In this document: positions 42,807-53,039 of the stretch, one piece after another | How the letters are laid out: every line of letters begins with the position of its first letter | Position numbering within the stretch: position 1 is the first letter of the stretch | Origin: Enterobacter pseudoroggenkampii | GTDB lineage: Bacteria > Pseudomonadota > Gammaproteobacteria > Enterobacterales > Enterobacteriaceae | Length of the DNA stretch: 64,000 nucleotides | Assembly (NCBI RefSeq): GCF_026420145.1 | Contig: NZ_JAPMLV010000002.1 | Location: 124,001-188,000, forward strand | Direction of reading: 5' to 3' | Translations under genes and position numbers: made by a program | Notes under the pieces: model-generated | Seen by the model: the letters and a program-made list of their open reading frames with translations, nothing else | The model's database searches: none | Told to the model about the DNA's origin: nothing

Positions 42807-45164
42807 ATGAAAAAACGTATCCCCACCCTTCTGGCCACAATGATTGGCTCCGCCCTGTATAGTCAACAGGGGCTGGCGGCCGATCTCGCCTCGCAGTGTA
42901 TGCTTGGCGTCCCAAGTTATAATCGCCCACTGGTGAGTGGCGATACAAATAGCTTGCCGGTAACCATTACTGCCGACAGTTCGAAAGGGACTTACCCTGA
43001 CAATGCCACGTTTACGGGCAATGTGGATATTAACCAGGGTAATAGCCGCCTGCAGGCAGATGAAGTGCAATTGCACCAGAAACAGCCGGAAGGTGCGGCC
43101 GAGCCGGTACGAACGGTGGATGCGCTGGGTAATGTGCACTATGACGACAATCAGGTCATCCTGAAAGGTCCGAAAGCCTGGTCAAACCTGAATACTAAAG
43201 ATACTAACGTCTGGGAAGGTGATTACCAGATGGTGGGTCGCCAGGGGCGCGGTGACGCAGACCTGATGAAACAGCGCGGCGAAAACCGCTATACGATCCT
43301 GGAAAATGGTACATTCACGTCGTGTCTGCCGGGTTCAAATACCTGGAGCGTGGTTGGAAGCGAGGTTATCCATGACCGCGAAGAACAGGTCGCAGAGATC
43401 TGGAACGCCCGCTTCAAACTGGGTCCAGTGCCCATATTCTACAGCCCTTATCTGCAGCTTCCCGTGGGTGACAAACGTCGCTCCGGTTTCCTGATCCCAA
43501 ATGCCAAATACAGCACCACGAACTACTTTGAGTTCTACCTGCCGTATTACTGGAACATCGCGCCAAACATGGATGCGACGATCACGCCGCACTATATCCA
43601 CAAGCGCGGCAACATCATGTGGGAGAACGAGTTCCGCTATCTGACACACGCTGGTGCAGGTCTGATGGAGCTGGATTACCTGCCGTCGGATAAAGTCTTC
43701 CAGGATGAGCATCCGACCGAAGGTAATAAACACCGCTGGATGTATTTCTGGCAACATTCCGGTGTGATGGATCAGGTCTGGCGTTTCAACGTCAACTACA
43801 CCAAGGTGAGTGACCCGAACTACTTCAACGATTTCTCGTCAAAATACGGTTCGAGTACTGACGGTTATGCCACGCAGATCTTCAGCGCAGGCTATGCGGT
43901 GCAGAACTTTGATGCGACAGTAACAAGCAAGCAGTTCCAGGTATTTGATAGCCAAACGGCGAGTACCTATGGCGCTGAGCCACAACTGGACGTTAACTGG
44001 TACCAGAATGACGTGGGTCCATTCGACACCCGTATTTATGGTCAGGCGGTGCATTTTGTAAACACAAATTCCAATATGCCGGAAGCCACCCGCGTTCACC
44101 TGGAGCCCGTAATCAACCTGCCATGGTCAAATGACTGGGCAAGTCTGAACACGGAAGCTAAGCTGATGGCGACACACTATCAGCAGAAAAATATCGATGA
44201 TTACAACGCGAATCCAAACAATACCGGTCACCTGGAAGAATCCGTAAACCGTACGCTTCCGCAGTTCAAAATGGACGGCAAGCTGATCTTCGAACGCAAT
44301 ATGGGTCTACTGGCGGATGGCTATACCCAGACGCTGGAGCCACGTATGCAGTATTTGTACGTGCCTTATCGCGATCAGAGCAATATTAATAACTACGACT
44401 CCTCGTTACTGCAGTCTGACTATAGCGGCCTGTTCCGCGACCGTACCTACGGTGGCCTTGACCGCATCGCCTCGGCAAACCAGGTAACGACCGGGGTCAC
44501 ATCGCGCGTTTATGATGATGCTGCCGTTGAACGTTTTAACGTTTCTGTTGGTCAAATCTACTATTTCACCGAGTCTCGCACGGGCGATGACAATATTAAG
44601 TGGGAGAAAGATAACAAGACAGGTTCGCTGATTTGGGCTGGTGACACCTACTGGCGTATGACCGACCGTTGGGGTCTGCGCGGTGGCGTGCAATATGACA
44701 CCCGTCTCGACAATATCGCCAACAGTACAGCAGCCATTGAGTATCGCCGGGATGAAGACCGTATGGTGCAGTTGACCTATCGTTATGCCAGCCCGGAATA
44801 TATTCAGGCCACATTGCCAAACTACGGCAATGGAGAACAGTATAAAGACGGTATTTCGCAGGTCGGTGGTGCAGCAAGCTGGCCAATCGCCGATCGCTGG
44901 TCAGTCGTTGGCGCTTACTACTTTGACACCAACACTCATAAAGCAGCTGACCAGATGGTGGGTCTGCAATATAACTCCTGCTGTTACGCGCTGCGTGTCG
45001 GTTACGAACGTAAGCTTAACGGCTGGGATACTAACAACAATCAGAGCAAATACGATAACGTGATTGGCTTTAACTTCGAGCTACGCGGCCTGAGTTCCAA
45101 CTACGGTCTGGGTACGCAGAAAATGCTGCGCTCGAATATTCTGCCATACCGTACTTCCTTGTAA
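42807..45164 (+). CDS. lptD: LptD, LPS-assembly outer-membrane protein
   Basis: LptD (Imp/OstA) is the beta-barrel that, with LptE, inserts lipopolysaccharide into the outer leaflet. The 785 residues (E. coli 784) start with a signal peptide (cleaved after GLA, about residue 24). An OstA-type jellyroll domain follows to about residue 200, then the 26-strand barrel. The four cysteines used for the interdomain disulfides are present: one in LASQCML, one in TFTSCLPG, and the adjacent pair in NSCCYALR. It heads a run with surA, pdxA, rsmA, apaG and apaH; disulfide maturation depends on SurA and DsbA in E. coli. Confidence 0.97.
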   Translation: MKKRIPTLLATMIGSALYSQQGLAADLASQCMLGVPSYNRPLVSGDTNSLPVTITADSSKGTYPDNATFTGNVDINQGNSRLQADEVQLHQKQPEGAAEPVRTVDALGNVHYDDNQVILKGPKAWSNLNTKDTNVWEGDYQMVGRQGRGDADLMKQRGENRYTILENGTFTSCLPGSNTWSVVGSEVIHDREEQVAEIWNARFKLGPVPIFYSPYLQLPVGDKRRSGFLIPNAKYSTTNYFEFYLPYYWNIAPNMDATITPHYIHKRGNIMWENEFRYLTHAGAGLMELDYLPSDKVFQDEHPTEGNKHRWMYFWQHSGVMDQVWRFNVNYTKVSDPNYFNDFSSKYGSSTDGYATQIFSAGYAVQNFDATVTSKQFQVFDSQTASTYGAEPQLDVNWYQNDVGPFDTRIYGQAVHFVNTNSNMPEATRVHLEPVINLPWSNDWASLNTEAKLMATHYQQKNIDDYNANPNNTGHLEESVNRTLPQFKMDGKLIFERNMGLLADGYTQTLEPRMQYLYVPYRDQSNINNYDSSLLQSDYSGLFRDRTYGGLDRIASANQVTTGVTSRVYDDAAVERFNVSVGQIYYFTESRTGDDNIKWEKDNKTGSLIWAGDTYWRMTDRWGLRGGVQYDTRLDNIANSTAAIEYRRDEDRMVQLTYRYASPEYIQATLPNYGNGEQYKDGISQVGGAASWPIADRWSVVGAYYFDTNTHKAADQMVGLQYNSCCYALRVGYERKLNGWDTNNNQSKYDNVIGFNFELRGLSSNYGLGTQKMLRSNILPYRTSL

Positions 45165-45217
45165 TGTGCTTGATTTGCAACGTAATCCGCTTTGCGGTTA
45201 ATTGAAATGGAAAAAGT

Positions 45218-46504
45218 ATGAAGAACTGGAAAACGCTGCTGCTCGGTGTCGCTATGGTTGCGAATACCAGCTTCGCGGCCCCCCAGGTTGTTGATAAAGT
45301 CGCTGCTGTGGTTAACAACGGCGTCGTGCTTGAAAGTGACGTTGACGGTCTGATGAAATCGGTGAAGCTCAATTCGGGCGAAGCCGGTCAACAGCTTCCG
45401 GATGACGCCACGCTGCGCCACCAGATCCTGGAGCGTCTGATCATGGATCAGATCGTTCTGCAGATGGGGCAGAAAATGGGTGTGAAGGTCACTGACGAGC
45501 AGCTCGATCAGGCGATCGCTAACATCGCGAAGCAGAACAATATGTCTTTAGATCAGATGCGCAGCCGTCTGGCCTATGACGGCATCAGCTACGCCACCTA
45601 CCGTAATCAGATCCGTAAAGAGATGCTGATTTCAGAAGTACGTAACAACGAAGTGCGTCGCCGCGTCACTATCCTGCCTCAGGAAGTGGACGCGCTGGCA
45701 AAACAGGTGGGTAACCAGAACGATGCGAGCACAGAGCTGAATCTGAGCCACATTTTGATTCCACTGCCAGAGAACCCAACGTCCGATCAGGCTGCGGAAG
45801 CAGAAAGCCAGGCGCGTTCTATTGTTGAACAGGCGCGTAACGGCGGCGACTTTGGCAAGCTGGCCATCACCTACTCCGCTGACCAACAGGCGCTGAAAGG
45901 CGGCCAGATGGGCTGGGGACGTATTCAGGAGCTGCCATCCATCTTTGCCCAGGCGCTGAGCACGGCGAAGAAAGGGGATATCGTCGGTCCTATCCGTTCA
46001 GGCGTGGGCTTCCACATTCTGAAGGTGAACGATCTGCGCGGCCAGAGCCAAAATATCTCCGTCACCGAAGTTCACGCTCGCCACATTCTGCTGAAACCGT
46101 CACCGGTCATGACTGACGATCAGGCGCGTGCGAAGCTGGAACAGATCGCAGCAGACATTAAGAGCGGTAAAACCTCGTTTGCTAAGGCCGCAAAAGAGTT
46201 CTCTCAGGATCCAGGCTCTGCTAACCAGGGCGGCGATCTGGGCTGGGCGGCTGCGGATATTTACGATCCTGCCTTCCGTGACGCGTTGATGAAGCTGAAC
46301 AAAGGCCAGATGAGCACGCCGGTCCACTCTTCGTTTGGCTGGCATCTGATCGAGCTGATGGACACCCGTAACGTTGATAAAACGGATGCGGCACAGAAAG
46401 ACAGAGCCTACCGTATGCTGTTTAACCGTAAGTTCTCTGAAGAAGCAGCCACCTGGATGCAGGAACAACGCGCCAGTGCTTACGTGAAAGTGCTGAGCAA
46501 CTAA
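45218..46504 (+). CDS. surA: SurA, periplasmic chaperone and PPIase
   Basis: SurA escorts unfolded outer-membrane proteins, including LptD, to the BAM complex. The 428 residues match E. coli. A signal peptide (about 1-20, cleaved before APQ) is followed by an N-terminal chaperone domain, two parvulin-type domains (near 170-270 and 280-380; the second contains [15 protein letters not shown]) and a short C-terminal helix. It starts 53 bases after lptD and its stop shares a base with the pdxA start. Confidence 0.97.
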   Translation: MKNWKTLLLGVAMVANTSFAAPQVVDKVAAVVNNGVVLESDVDGLMKSVKLNSGEAGQQLPDDATLRHQILERLIMDQIVLQMGQKMGVKVTDEQLDQAIANIAKQNNMSLDQMRSRLAYDGISYATYRNQIRKEMLISEVRNNEVRRRVTILPQEVDALAKQVGNQNDASTELNLSHILIPLPENPTSDQAAEAESQARSIVEQARNGGDFGKLAITYSADQQALKGGQMGWGRIQELPSIFAQALSTAKKGDIVGPIRSGVGFHILKVNDLRGQSQNISVTEVHARHILLKPSPVMTDDQARAKLEQIAADIKSGKTSFAKAAKEFSQDPGSANQGGDLGWAAADIYDPAFRDALMKLNKGQMSTPVHSSFGWHLIELMDTRNVDKTDAAQKDRAYRMLFNRKFSEEAATWMQEQRASAYVKVLSN

Positions 46505-47490
46505 TGAAACAGCATCGTGTTGTTATCACGCCCGGCGAACCCGCCGGGATTGGGCCTGACCTCGTTGTCCAGCTCGCCCAGCTCAGCTGGCCGGTAGAAC
46601 TGGTTGTCTGCGCCGATGCAACACTGTTACAAGACCGGGCAACACTGCTCGGTCTGCCTTTAACGCTCATCCCTTACGTTGAAGGCCAACAGCCTGCACC
46701 ACAGCAAGCCGGTACGCTTACCCTTCTCTCTGTTCCCCTTCGAACGCCGGTCATTCCGGGTCAGCTCAGCACGGAAAACGGCCACTATGTCGTTGAAACC
46801 CTTGCGCGCGCCTGCGACGGTTGCCTGAAGGGCGAATTTGCCGCTCTGATTACCGGCCCCGTTCACAAAGGCGTGATCAACGAAGCGGGCATACCGTTTA
46901 CCGGGCATACGGAGTTCTTCGAAGAGCGCTCGCACAGTCCGAAAGTGGTGATGATGCTGGCGACCGAAGCGATGCGCGTTGCCCTGGTGACTACCCATCT
47001 GCCGATCAAAGCGATTCCGGACGCGATCACCCCCGATCTCCTGCGCGAGATCATCGGGATTTTGCATCACGATCTGCAGACAAAATTTGGGATCCCGCAG
47101 CCGCATGTGTTGGTTTGTGGCCTGAATCCGCACGCCGGTGAAGGCGGGCACATGGGCACCGAAGAGATCGACACCATTATTCCGGTGCTCAACGAAATGC
47201 GGGCGAAGGGGATGAACCTCAGCGGGCCGCTGCCTGCAGATACCCTTTTCCAGCCAAAATACCTGGATAATGCCGACGCCGTGCTCGCGATGTACCACGA
47301 TCAGGGCCTGCCCGTGCTAAAATACCAGGGCTTTGGCCGCGGGGTGAATATCACCCTCGGTTTACCCTTTATTCGAACGTCCGTTGACCACGGTACTGCG
47401 CTTGATCTGGCAGGCCAGGGGAAGGCGGATGTCGGCAGTTTTATTACGGCGCTTAATCTCGCCATCAAAATGATTGTTAATACTCAATGA
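46504..47490 (+). CDS. pdxA: PdxA, 4-hydroxythreonine-4-phosphate dehydrogenase
   Basis: PdxA oxidises 4-phospho-hydroxy-L-threonine in the DXP-dependent pyridoxal phosphate pathway. The protein has 328 residues (E. coli 329). [12 protein letters not shown] begins the fold, and metal-binding histidines are in [29 protein letters not shown] and [13 protein letters not shown]. It overlaps surA by one base and rsmA by four (ATGA). Confidence 0.96.
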   Translation: MKQHRVVITPGEPAGIGPDLVVQLAQLSWPVELVVCADATLLQDRATLLGLPLTLIPYVEGQQPAPQQAGTLTLLSVPLRTPVIPGQLSTENGHYVVETLARACDGCLKGEFAALITGPVHKGVINEAGIPFTGHTEFFEERSHSPKVVMMLATEAMRVALVTTHLPIKAIPDAITPDLLREIIGILHHDLQTKFGIPQPHVLVCGLNPHAGEGGHMGTEEIDTIIPVLNEMRAKGMNLSGPLPADTLFQPKYLDNADAVLAMYHDQGLPVLKYQGFGRGVNITLGLPFIRTSVDHGTALDLAGQGKADVGSFITALNLAIKMIVNTQ

Positions 47491-48308
47491 CTAATCGAGT
47501 CCATCAGGGCCACTTAGCCCGTAAACGTTTCGGGCAAAACTTCCTTAACGATCAGTTCGTGATCGAAAGCATTGTCTCGGCTATTAATCCGCAAAAAGGC
47601 CAGGCGATGGTCGAAATCGGCCCAGGCCTTGCTGCACTGACCGAACCGGTAGGCGAACGCCTCGACGAACTGACCGTCATCGAACTGGACCGCGATCTGG
47701 CCGCACGCCTGCAAACGCACCCGTTCCTCGGGCCGAAGCTGACCATCTATCAGCAGGATGCCATGACCATGAACTTTGGCGAACTGTCGGAAAAAATGGG
47801 CCAGCCGCTGCGCGTTTTCGGCAACCTGCCGTACAACATCTCCACGCCGCTCATGTTCCACCTCTTTAGCTATACTGATGCCATTGCCGACATGCACTTC
47901 ATGTTGCAAAAAGAGGTTGTTAACCGTCTGGTTGCAGGCCCGAACAGTAAAGCGTATGGTCGTTTAAGCGTGATGGCACAATATTACTGCAACGTGATCC
48001 CGGTACTCGAAGTACCGCCGTCAGCGTTCACACCACCACCGAAAGTGGATTCAGCGGTTGTGCGCCTTGTGCCGCACAAGACGAAACCGTATCCGGTTAA
48101 AGATCTGCGCGTACTGAGCCGCATTACCACAGAAGCCTTTAACCAGCGCCGTAAAACGATCCGTAACAGCCTGAGCAATTCGTTTACCGTAGAGGTGTTA
48201 GCCGAGCTGGGGATCGACCCGGCAATGCGTGCGGAGAATATTTCCGTAGAGCAGTACTGCAAGCTGGCTAATTACATCAGCGATAATGCGCCGCCGAAGG
48301 AGAGTTAA
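47487..48308 (+). CDS. rsmA: RsmA (KsgA), 16S rRNA dimethyladenosine transferase
   Basis: RsmA dimethylates A1518 and A1519 of 16S rRNA late in small-subunit assembly; its loss gives kasugamycin resistance. The 273 residues equal E. coli KsgA. The FGQNFLND segment, the SAM motif [13 protein letters not shown] and the catalytic NLPYNIS motif are intact. It overlaps pdxA by four bases, and apaG follows after three bases. Confidence 0.97.
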   Translation: MTNRVHQGHLARKRFGQNFLNDQFVIESIVSAINPQKGQAMVEIGPGLAALTEPVGERLDELTVIELDRDLAARLQTHPFLGPKLTIYQQDAMTMNFGELSEKMGQPLRVFGNLPYNISTPLMFHLFSYTDAIADMHFMLQKEVVNRLVAGPNSKAYGRLSVMAQYYCNVIPVLEVPPSAFTPPPKVDSAVVRLVPHKTKPYPVKDLRVLSRITTEAFNQRRKTIRNSLSNSFTVEVLAELGIDPAMRAENISVEQYCKLANYISDNAPPKES

Positions 48309-48311
48309 GCC

Positions 48312-48689
48312 ATGATTGATTCGCCCCGCGTATGTGTCCATGTACAAAGCGTCTATGTTGAATCACAGTCCTCTCCGGACGAAGATCGTTTTGTTTTCGC
48401 TTATACCGTGACCATTCGTAATCTGGGGCGGATGCCCGTGCAGCTGCGCGGGCGCTACTGGCTAATCACTAACGGCAATGGCCGCGAAATTGAAGTTCAG
48501 GGCGAAGGTGTGGTCGGTGAACAGCCCCACATCGCCCCTGGCGAAGAGTACCAGTACACCAGCGGCGCGGTAATTGAAACGCCGATGGGTACCATGCAAG
48601 GCCATTATGAAATGGTCGACGTCGATGGCAACGGATTCCGCGTTGCCATTCCTGTGTTCCGTCTCGCCGTAACCACATTCATTCATTAA
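48312..48689 (+). CDS. apaG: ApaG, DUF525 domain protein
   Basis: The 125-residue ApaG is a fibronectin-III-like beta-sandwich protein of uncertain cellular role, nearly always linked to apaH. The conserved GxGVVGEQP and [10 protein letters not shown] segments and the C-terminal GHYEMVD motif are seen. It lies between rsmA and apaH with gaps of three and four bases. Confidence 0.95.
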   Translation: MIDSPRVCVHVQSVYVESQSSPDEDRFVFAYTVTIRNLGRMPVQLRGRYWLITNGNGREIEVQGEGVVGEQPHIAPGEEYQYTSGAVIETPMGTMQGHYEMVDVDGNGFRVAIPVFRLAVTTFIH

Positions 48690-48693
48690 TCTA

Positions 48694-49542
48694 ATGTCTA
48701 CATATCTGATTGGCGACGTTCACGGTTGCTACGATGAACTGATCGCATTATTAAAACAGGTCGACTTTACGCCAGGACAGGACACGCTCTGGCTGACGGG
48801 CGATTTAGTCGCGCGTGGCCCCGGCTCCCTTGAAGTGTTACGTTTCGTCAAATCGCTGGGCGACAGCGTGCGCATGGTGCTGGGTAACCACGATCTGCAT
48901 CTGCTGGCGGTTTTCGCCGGGATCAGCCGCAACAAGCCTAAAGATCGCCTCACACCACTGCTGGATGCGCCGGACGCGGACGATCTGATTAACTGGCTGC
49001 GCCGTCAGCCCCTGCTGCAGATCGACGAAGAGAAAAAGCTGGTCATGGCGCATGCCGGGATCACGCCACAATGGGATCTTGAGACGGCGAAAACCTGCGC
49101 GCGTGACGTTGAGGCGGTGCTGGCGAGCGACTCGTATCCTTTCTTCCTTGATGCCATGTACGGCGATATGCCGAACCACTGGAGCGAGGATCTCAGCGGT
49201 CTGGCCCGCCTGCGCTTTATCACCAACGCGTTCACCCGCATGCGTTTCTGCTTCCCGAACGGGCAGCTGGATATGTATTCCAAAGAGACGCCGGAAAGCG
49301 CGCCCGCCCCGCTGAAACCGTGGTTTGCCATACCGGGACCGGTGACCAGCGAGTACAGCGTGGTATTTGGTCACTGGGCAGCACTGGAAGGAAAAGGAAC
49401 GCCGGAAGGGATTTACGGCCTGGATACCGGATGCTGCTGGGGTGGGGAATTAACCTGCTTACGCTGGGAAGATAAAGCTTACTTTGTGCAGCCGTCCAAC
49501 CGACAGCTGGACTTAGGAGAAGGCGAGGCCGTTGCCTCCTGA
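48694..49542 (+). CDS. apaH: ApaH, diadenosine tetraphosphatase
   Basis: ApaH hydrolyses Ap4A to two ADP and also removes Np4 caps from RNA in E. coli. The 282-residue protein (E. coli 280) has the phosphoprotein-phosphatase metal motifs GDVHG at the N-terminus, GDLVARGP, and GNHDLH, followed by MAHAGI. It is the last gene of this run and is convergent with folA. Confidence 0.96.
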   Translation: MSTYLIGDVHGCYDELIALLKQVDFTPGQDTLWLTGDLVARGPGSLEVLRFVKSLGDSVRMVLGNHDLHLLAVFAGISRNKPKDRLTPLLDAPDADDLINWLRRQPLLQIDEEKKLVMAHAGITPQWDLETAKTCARDVEAVLASDSYPFFLDAMYGDMPNHWSEDLSGLARLRFITNAFTRMRFCFPNGQLDMYSKETPESAPAPLKPWFAIPGPVTSEYSVVFGHWAALEGKGTPEGIYGLDTGCCWGGELTCLRWEDKAYFVQPSNRQLDLGEGEAVAS

Positions 49543-49550
49543 TAATGATT

Positions 49551-49572
49551 CCCTCTCCCGGCCGGGAGAGGG
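49551..49572. repeat. 22-bp perfect palindrome between apaH and folA
   Basis: CCCTCTCCCGG is followed directly by its complement, between convergent apaH and folA. The core CCCTCTCCC/GGGAGAGGG repeats that at 29469-29489. There is no T run, so it is a GC hairpin rather than a textbook terminator. Confidence 0.75.
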
Positions 49573-49580
49573 AAAATCAC

Positions 49581-50121
<541 letters not shown>

Positions 50122-50174
50122 CTGGCGGCAGGGTAAAGATAAAGAAATTTTTTAATATTGCTGGCAACTCCACT

Positions 50175-52040
50175 TCACGCGGAAGGTTTACTCTCGGGCT
50201 CGTCAGCCGGATCGCCGGTATGCTTGCCCTCTTCCGTGCCCTGCCAGCCGTGGCGCTGGATCAGCGACAGGTGGTTACGGTCCTCGTTAATGATTTCCGT
50301 CAGCATCGCGCTGGTGCGTTTAAACACCGCCGCGCGCTCGGTGGCCGTACTGCCCGCCATCGCCGCCATCTCTTCAACCATCTCGGTATTAAAGCGACGG
50401 AACAGGTCCGCCCGTTCGCGCGCTTCGTACGCGCCAAGCCCCAGGTTTTCCAGCGCCATACGGCCAGACTTCAGCGCACCTTCGAACGTTTCACGCTCCG
50501 GTGCGTCTACGCCCGCCTGTCGCAGCCTGATGTAGTGATCCACATCGCGCGCGCGGGAGATAATGGTCAGTTCCGGGAAATGCTCTTTAACCAGTTCCAC
50601 CATCTGCATGCTGGTCTCCGGATCGTCAATGGCGTTAATCAATACCTCGGCTTTTGCCGCCCCGGCGGATTCCAGCAGATCGACGCGGGTGGCATCCCCG
50701 TAAAACACCTTCATATCAAATTTACGCAGGGTATCGACATGGTCGGGATCGTGATCGAGGATGACCATCTTCACGCCGCTGGAGAGTAATAAACGCCCGA
50801 CGATCTGCCCGTAGCGACCAAATCCGGCGATGATGACGCGCGGCTGCTCCTCATCAATCTCATCGGCTTCGCGCTCCTGCTCGCTGTCCGATTTTTCCAG
50901 ACGCGTCAGCACCACCAGCAGCACAGGCGTCGCCGCCATCGACAGTGCGACCGCCAGCGTCAGCGCTTTCGCCCACTCGGGATCGAGCACGTTTGCCATC
51001 TGCGCGGCGCCAAAGACCACGAACGCAAATTCACTCCCCTGCCCCAGCAGCACGGCAAACCAGCGGCGCTGCCTGGTCGGCACGTTTAATGGACGCGCAA
51101 TCAGCCACAGCATCACCATTTTAATGATCAGGAAGCCGACGAGCAGGATGACGATCCGCAGCGGGTGCGTCACCAGCGTGCCGAAGTCGACGGACATCCC
51201 CACACCAATGAAAAACAGCCCCAGCAGTAACCCTTTGAACGGCTCGATATCGCTTTCCAGCGCGTGACGATATTCAGAACTCGCCAGCAGAACGCCTGCG
51301 AGGAACGCCCCCATCGCCATCGACAGCCCGGCCTCTTCCAGCAGCAGACCGAAGCCAAACACCAGGAACAGCGCCACGGCGCTGAACACTTCGCGCAGGC
51401 CCGAGCGGGCAACGAACCGCAGCAGCGGACGGGTGACGTAGCGACCAAGCAGCACCACCAGCGCCAGCGCGCCCGCCACCTTCAGCGCCGACAGCGCGAA
51501 AGCGCCCAGCGTGGTAGAGGAACCGCTGGCCGCCAGCAGCGGGATCATCGCCACCAGCGGGATAGCGGCAATATCCTGGAACAGCAGCACCGAGAACGCG
51601 CTACGTCCCATCTGGGATACCGTCAGATTTCGTTCGTTCATCGCCTGCATGGCAATGGCCGTTGAGGAGAGCGCCAGGGTCATGCCGATGAGCTCTGCCA
51701 CTTTCCAGTCCATGCCCAGCAGGATGCAGAACCCGCCCAGCAGCAGGCCGCAGGCCACCATCTGCAGTGCCCCACCGCCAAATACCGATGCGCGAAGCTT
51801 CCACAACCGCTGCGGATCGAGCTCCAGGCCAATCACAAAGAGCATCAGCACAACGCCGATTTCAGCGAAATGGAGAATCGCCTCTGCATCCGTCACCAGT
51901 CGAAAACCCCACGGCCCAATGACGCAGCCCGCAATCAGGTAGCCGAGAACAGAGCCCAACCCCAGGCGTACCGCCACGGGCACAATCAGCGCCGCCGCGC
52001 CGAGGTAAATCAGCGCCTGTATCAGCGTATGGCTATCCAT
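50175..52040 (-). CDS. kefC: KefC, glutathione-gated K+ efflux antiporter
   Basis: KefC exchanges K+ for H+ when glutathione adducts accumulate, acidifying the cell to protect against electrophiles. I start it at the ATG at 52040 ([14 protein letters not shown]), giving 621 residues (E. coli 620); the frame to 52136 lies inside kefF. The membrane part has about 12 helices with the CPA2 segment [16 protein letters not shown]. The cytoplasmic KTN/RCK domain follows ([18 protein letters not shown], about residue 400), with an acidic linker EADEIDEEQ. The 8-base overlap with kefF is conserved. Confidence 0.96.
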   Translation of the reverse strand: MDSHTLIQALIYLGAAALIVPVAVRLGLGSVLGYLIAGCVIGPWGFRLVTDAEAILHFAEIGVVLMLFVIGLELDPQRLWKLRASVFGGGALQMVACGLLLGGFCILLGMDWKVAELIGMTLALSSTAIAMQAMNERNLTVSQMGRSAFSVLLFQDIAAIPLVAMIPLLAASGSSTTLGAFALSALKVAGALALVVLLGRYVTRPLLRFVARSGLREVFSAVALFLVFGFGLLLEEAGLSMAMGAFLAGVLLASSEYRHALESDIEPFKGLLLGLFFIGVGMSVDFGTLVTHPLRIVILLVGFLIIKMVMLWLIARPLNVPTRQRRWFAVLLGQGSEFAFVVFGAAQMANVLDPEWAKALTLAVALSMAATPVLLVVLTRLEKSDSEQEREADEIDEEQPRVIIAGFGRYGQIVGRLLLSSGVKMVILDHDPDHVDTLRKFDMKVFYGDATRVDLLESAGAAKAEVLINAIDDPETSMQMVELVKEHFPELTIISRARDVDHYIRLRQAGVDAPERETFEGALKSGRMALENLGLGAYEARERADLFRRFNTEMVEEMAAMAGSTATERAAVFKRTSAMLTEIINEDRNHLSLIQRHGWQGTEEGKHTGDPADEPESKPSA

Positions 52041-52563
52041 GGTGCGCCTCCTGCCACTCAAGTAAGCGTTGTTTATAATGGCGAGCCTGCGCCTGCAGCG
52101 TTTCATCGTCGCAGACAAACGTGCAGTGCATCGCAAACGGCGGGAGCCAGTTCAGACCGCAATACAGCGCAGTCGCCTGCAGCGGCTGTGCCAGGACGTC
52201 AAAACCCGGGAAGGAACCGATATCAAAGTGGCTTTCCCCGCCGCCGGTGGTGACCGCCCACATCAGGCTTTTCCCTTTTAGCGCATTGCCGTTGTGGCCA
52301 TACGCCCAGCCGTGGGAGAAGACTTTATCAATCCACAGCTTCAGGAGCGGGGGCGTGCTATACCACTGCATGGGATGCTGCCAGATAATCAGATCGGCAC
52401 GGGAAAGCGCCTCCTGTTCGGCGGCGATATCGATATTAAAATCGGGATAGAGTTGATAGAGGGAACGTATCTCTACGTTATCAAGCGTCCTTACCTGCTC
52501 AAGCATCCGCTTATTCGCATGCGAGTGCTGCGGATAAGGATGGGCATAAATTATCAGAATCAT
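52033..52563 (-). CDS. kefF: KefF, KefC ancillary quinone oxidoreductase
   Basis: KefF is a flavodoxin-fold NAD(P)H quinone reductase that binds KefC and is needed for full efflux activity. The 176 residues equal E. coli KefF. The FMN-binding loop is seen near the N-terminus ([18 protein letters not shown]), with [19 protein letters not shown] and [10 protein letters not shown] further on. It is upstream of and overlaps kefC. Its Shine-Dalgarno (AGG) lies inside the right arm of a 12-bp inverted repeat that may control it. Confidence 0.95.
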   Translation of the reverse strand: MILIIYAHPYPQHSHANKRMLEQVRTLDNVEIRSLYQLYPDFNIDIAAEQEALSRADLIIWQHPMQWYSTPPLLKLWIDKVFSHGWAYGHNGNALKGKSLMWAVTTGGGESHFDIGSFPGFDVLAQPLQATALYCGLNWLPPFAMHCTFVCDDETLQAQARHYKQRLLEWQEAHHG

Positions 52564-52565
52564 TG

Positions 52566-52628
52566 ATTAGCCTGTTGTTACTGCTTTCTTTTAACAAAAG
52601 AGTGTAGTCAGTAATTCAACAGGCTAAT
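52566..52628. repeat. 12-bp inverted repeat overlapping the kefF RBS
   Basis: ATTAGCCTGTTG (52566-52577) and its exact complement (52617-52628) enclose 39 bases. Inside, TTACTG (52578-52583) pairs with CAGTAA (52609-52614) and CTTTT (52588-52592) with AAAAG (52596-52600), so the whole interval can fold as one long interrupted stem. In the kefF message the last arm holds the AGG seven bases before the ATG. A promoter-like TTGAAT-N17-TGTTAA can also be read across the interval on the minus strand. Confidence 0.75.
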
Positions 52629-52666
52629 AGTGAATATTATTGACGGGCTTACGTCAGAATTCTGAA

Positions 52667-52900
52667 TTAGTTATCCAGCTCGCCCATCGATTTCACCTGG
52701 TCACGGTTGATCTGCTCGGTTTGACCGGTTTCGGCGTTTTTGTACGACACCAGATCGGTATCGTCATCCACCTGCGGTTTTCCGTCGGTAACAATGGTTT
52801 TGCCATCGGTGGTTTTTACGGCCTGATTGGACGAACAGCCCGCAACGGTAAACATTGTCGTGGCAGCCAGAACGGAAGCGATCAGTAATTTATTTTGCAT
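52667..52900 (-). CDS. YgdI/YgdR-family small lipoprotein
   Basis: The 77-residue product has a lipoprotein signal peptide with lipobox VAGC (lipidated Cys22), so the mature form is about 56 residues. The mature part, with TTDGKTIVTDGKPQ, DTDLVSYKNAETG and EQINRDQVKSM, resembles the YgdI/YgdR family (DUF903), a small SH3-like fold of unknown function; DGK/RTI and the ending ELDN/Q are shared with E. coli YgdI. E. coli K-12 has no such gene between kefF and carB. Serine follows the cysteine, which suggests outer-membrane sorting by the +2 rule. Its own promoter should lie in 52901-53000. Confidence 0.88.
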   Translation of the reverse strand: MQNKLLIASVLAATTMFTVAGCSSNQAVKTTDGKTIVTDGKPQVDDDTDLVSYKNAETGQTEQINRDQVKSMGELDN

Positions 52901-53003
52901 GGTGTTTTCCCCTGCTCTCAGTTGAATTTCGTTATCGACCTAATGATTTTAGGCTAACTGACTGAAAGCGGATGAAAAACCAGAAGGTTCTGAAGATGGG
53001 GAG

Positions 53004-53034
53004 AATGCCCGGCAGCCGAACGGCACCGGGCATT
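53004..53034 (-). terminator. Hairpin after carB
   Basis: AATGCCCGG (53004-53012) pairs with CCGGGCATT (53026-53034), and GCCG/CGGC extend the stem in the loop. It starts six bases after the carB stop. The T run is better on the plus strand (ATTTTTAC) than on the minus strand (ATTCTCC), so terminator efficiency for carB is uncertain. Confidence 0.6.
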
Positions 53035-53039
53035 TTTAC

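Noticed and set aside
52654..52665. 12-bp palindrome TCAGAATTCTGA just after the lipoprotein gene
   Set aside because: Short, AT-rich and without a T run. It could be a chance palindrome; the larger repeat next to kefF is the better signal.
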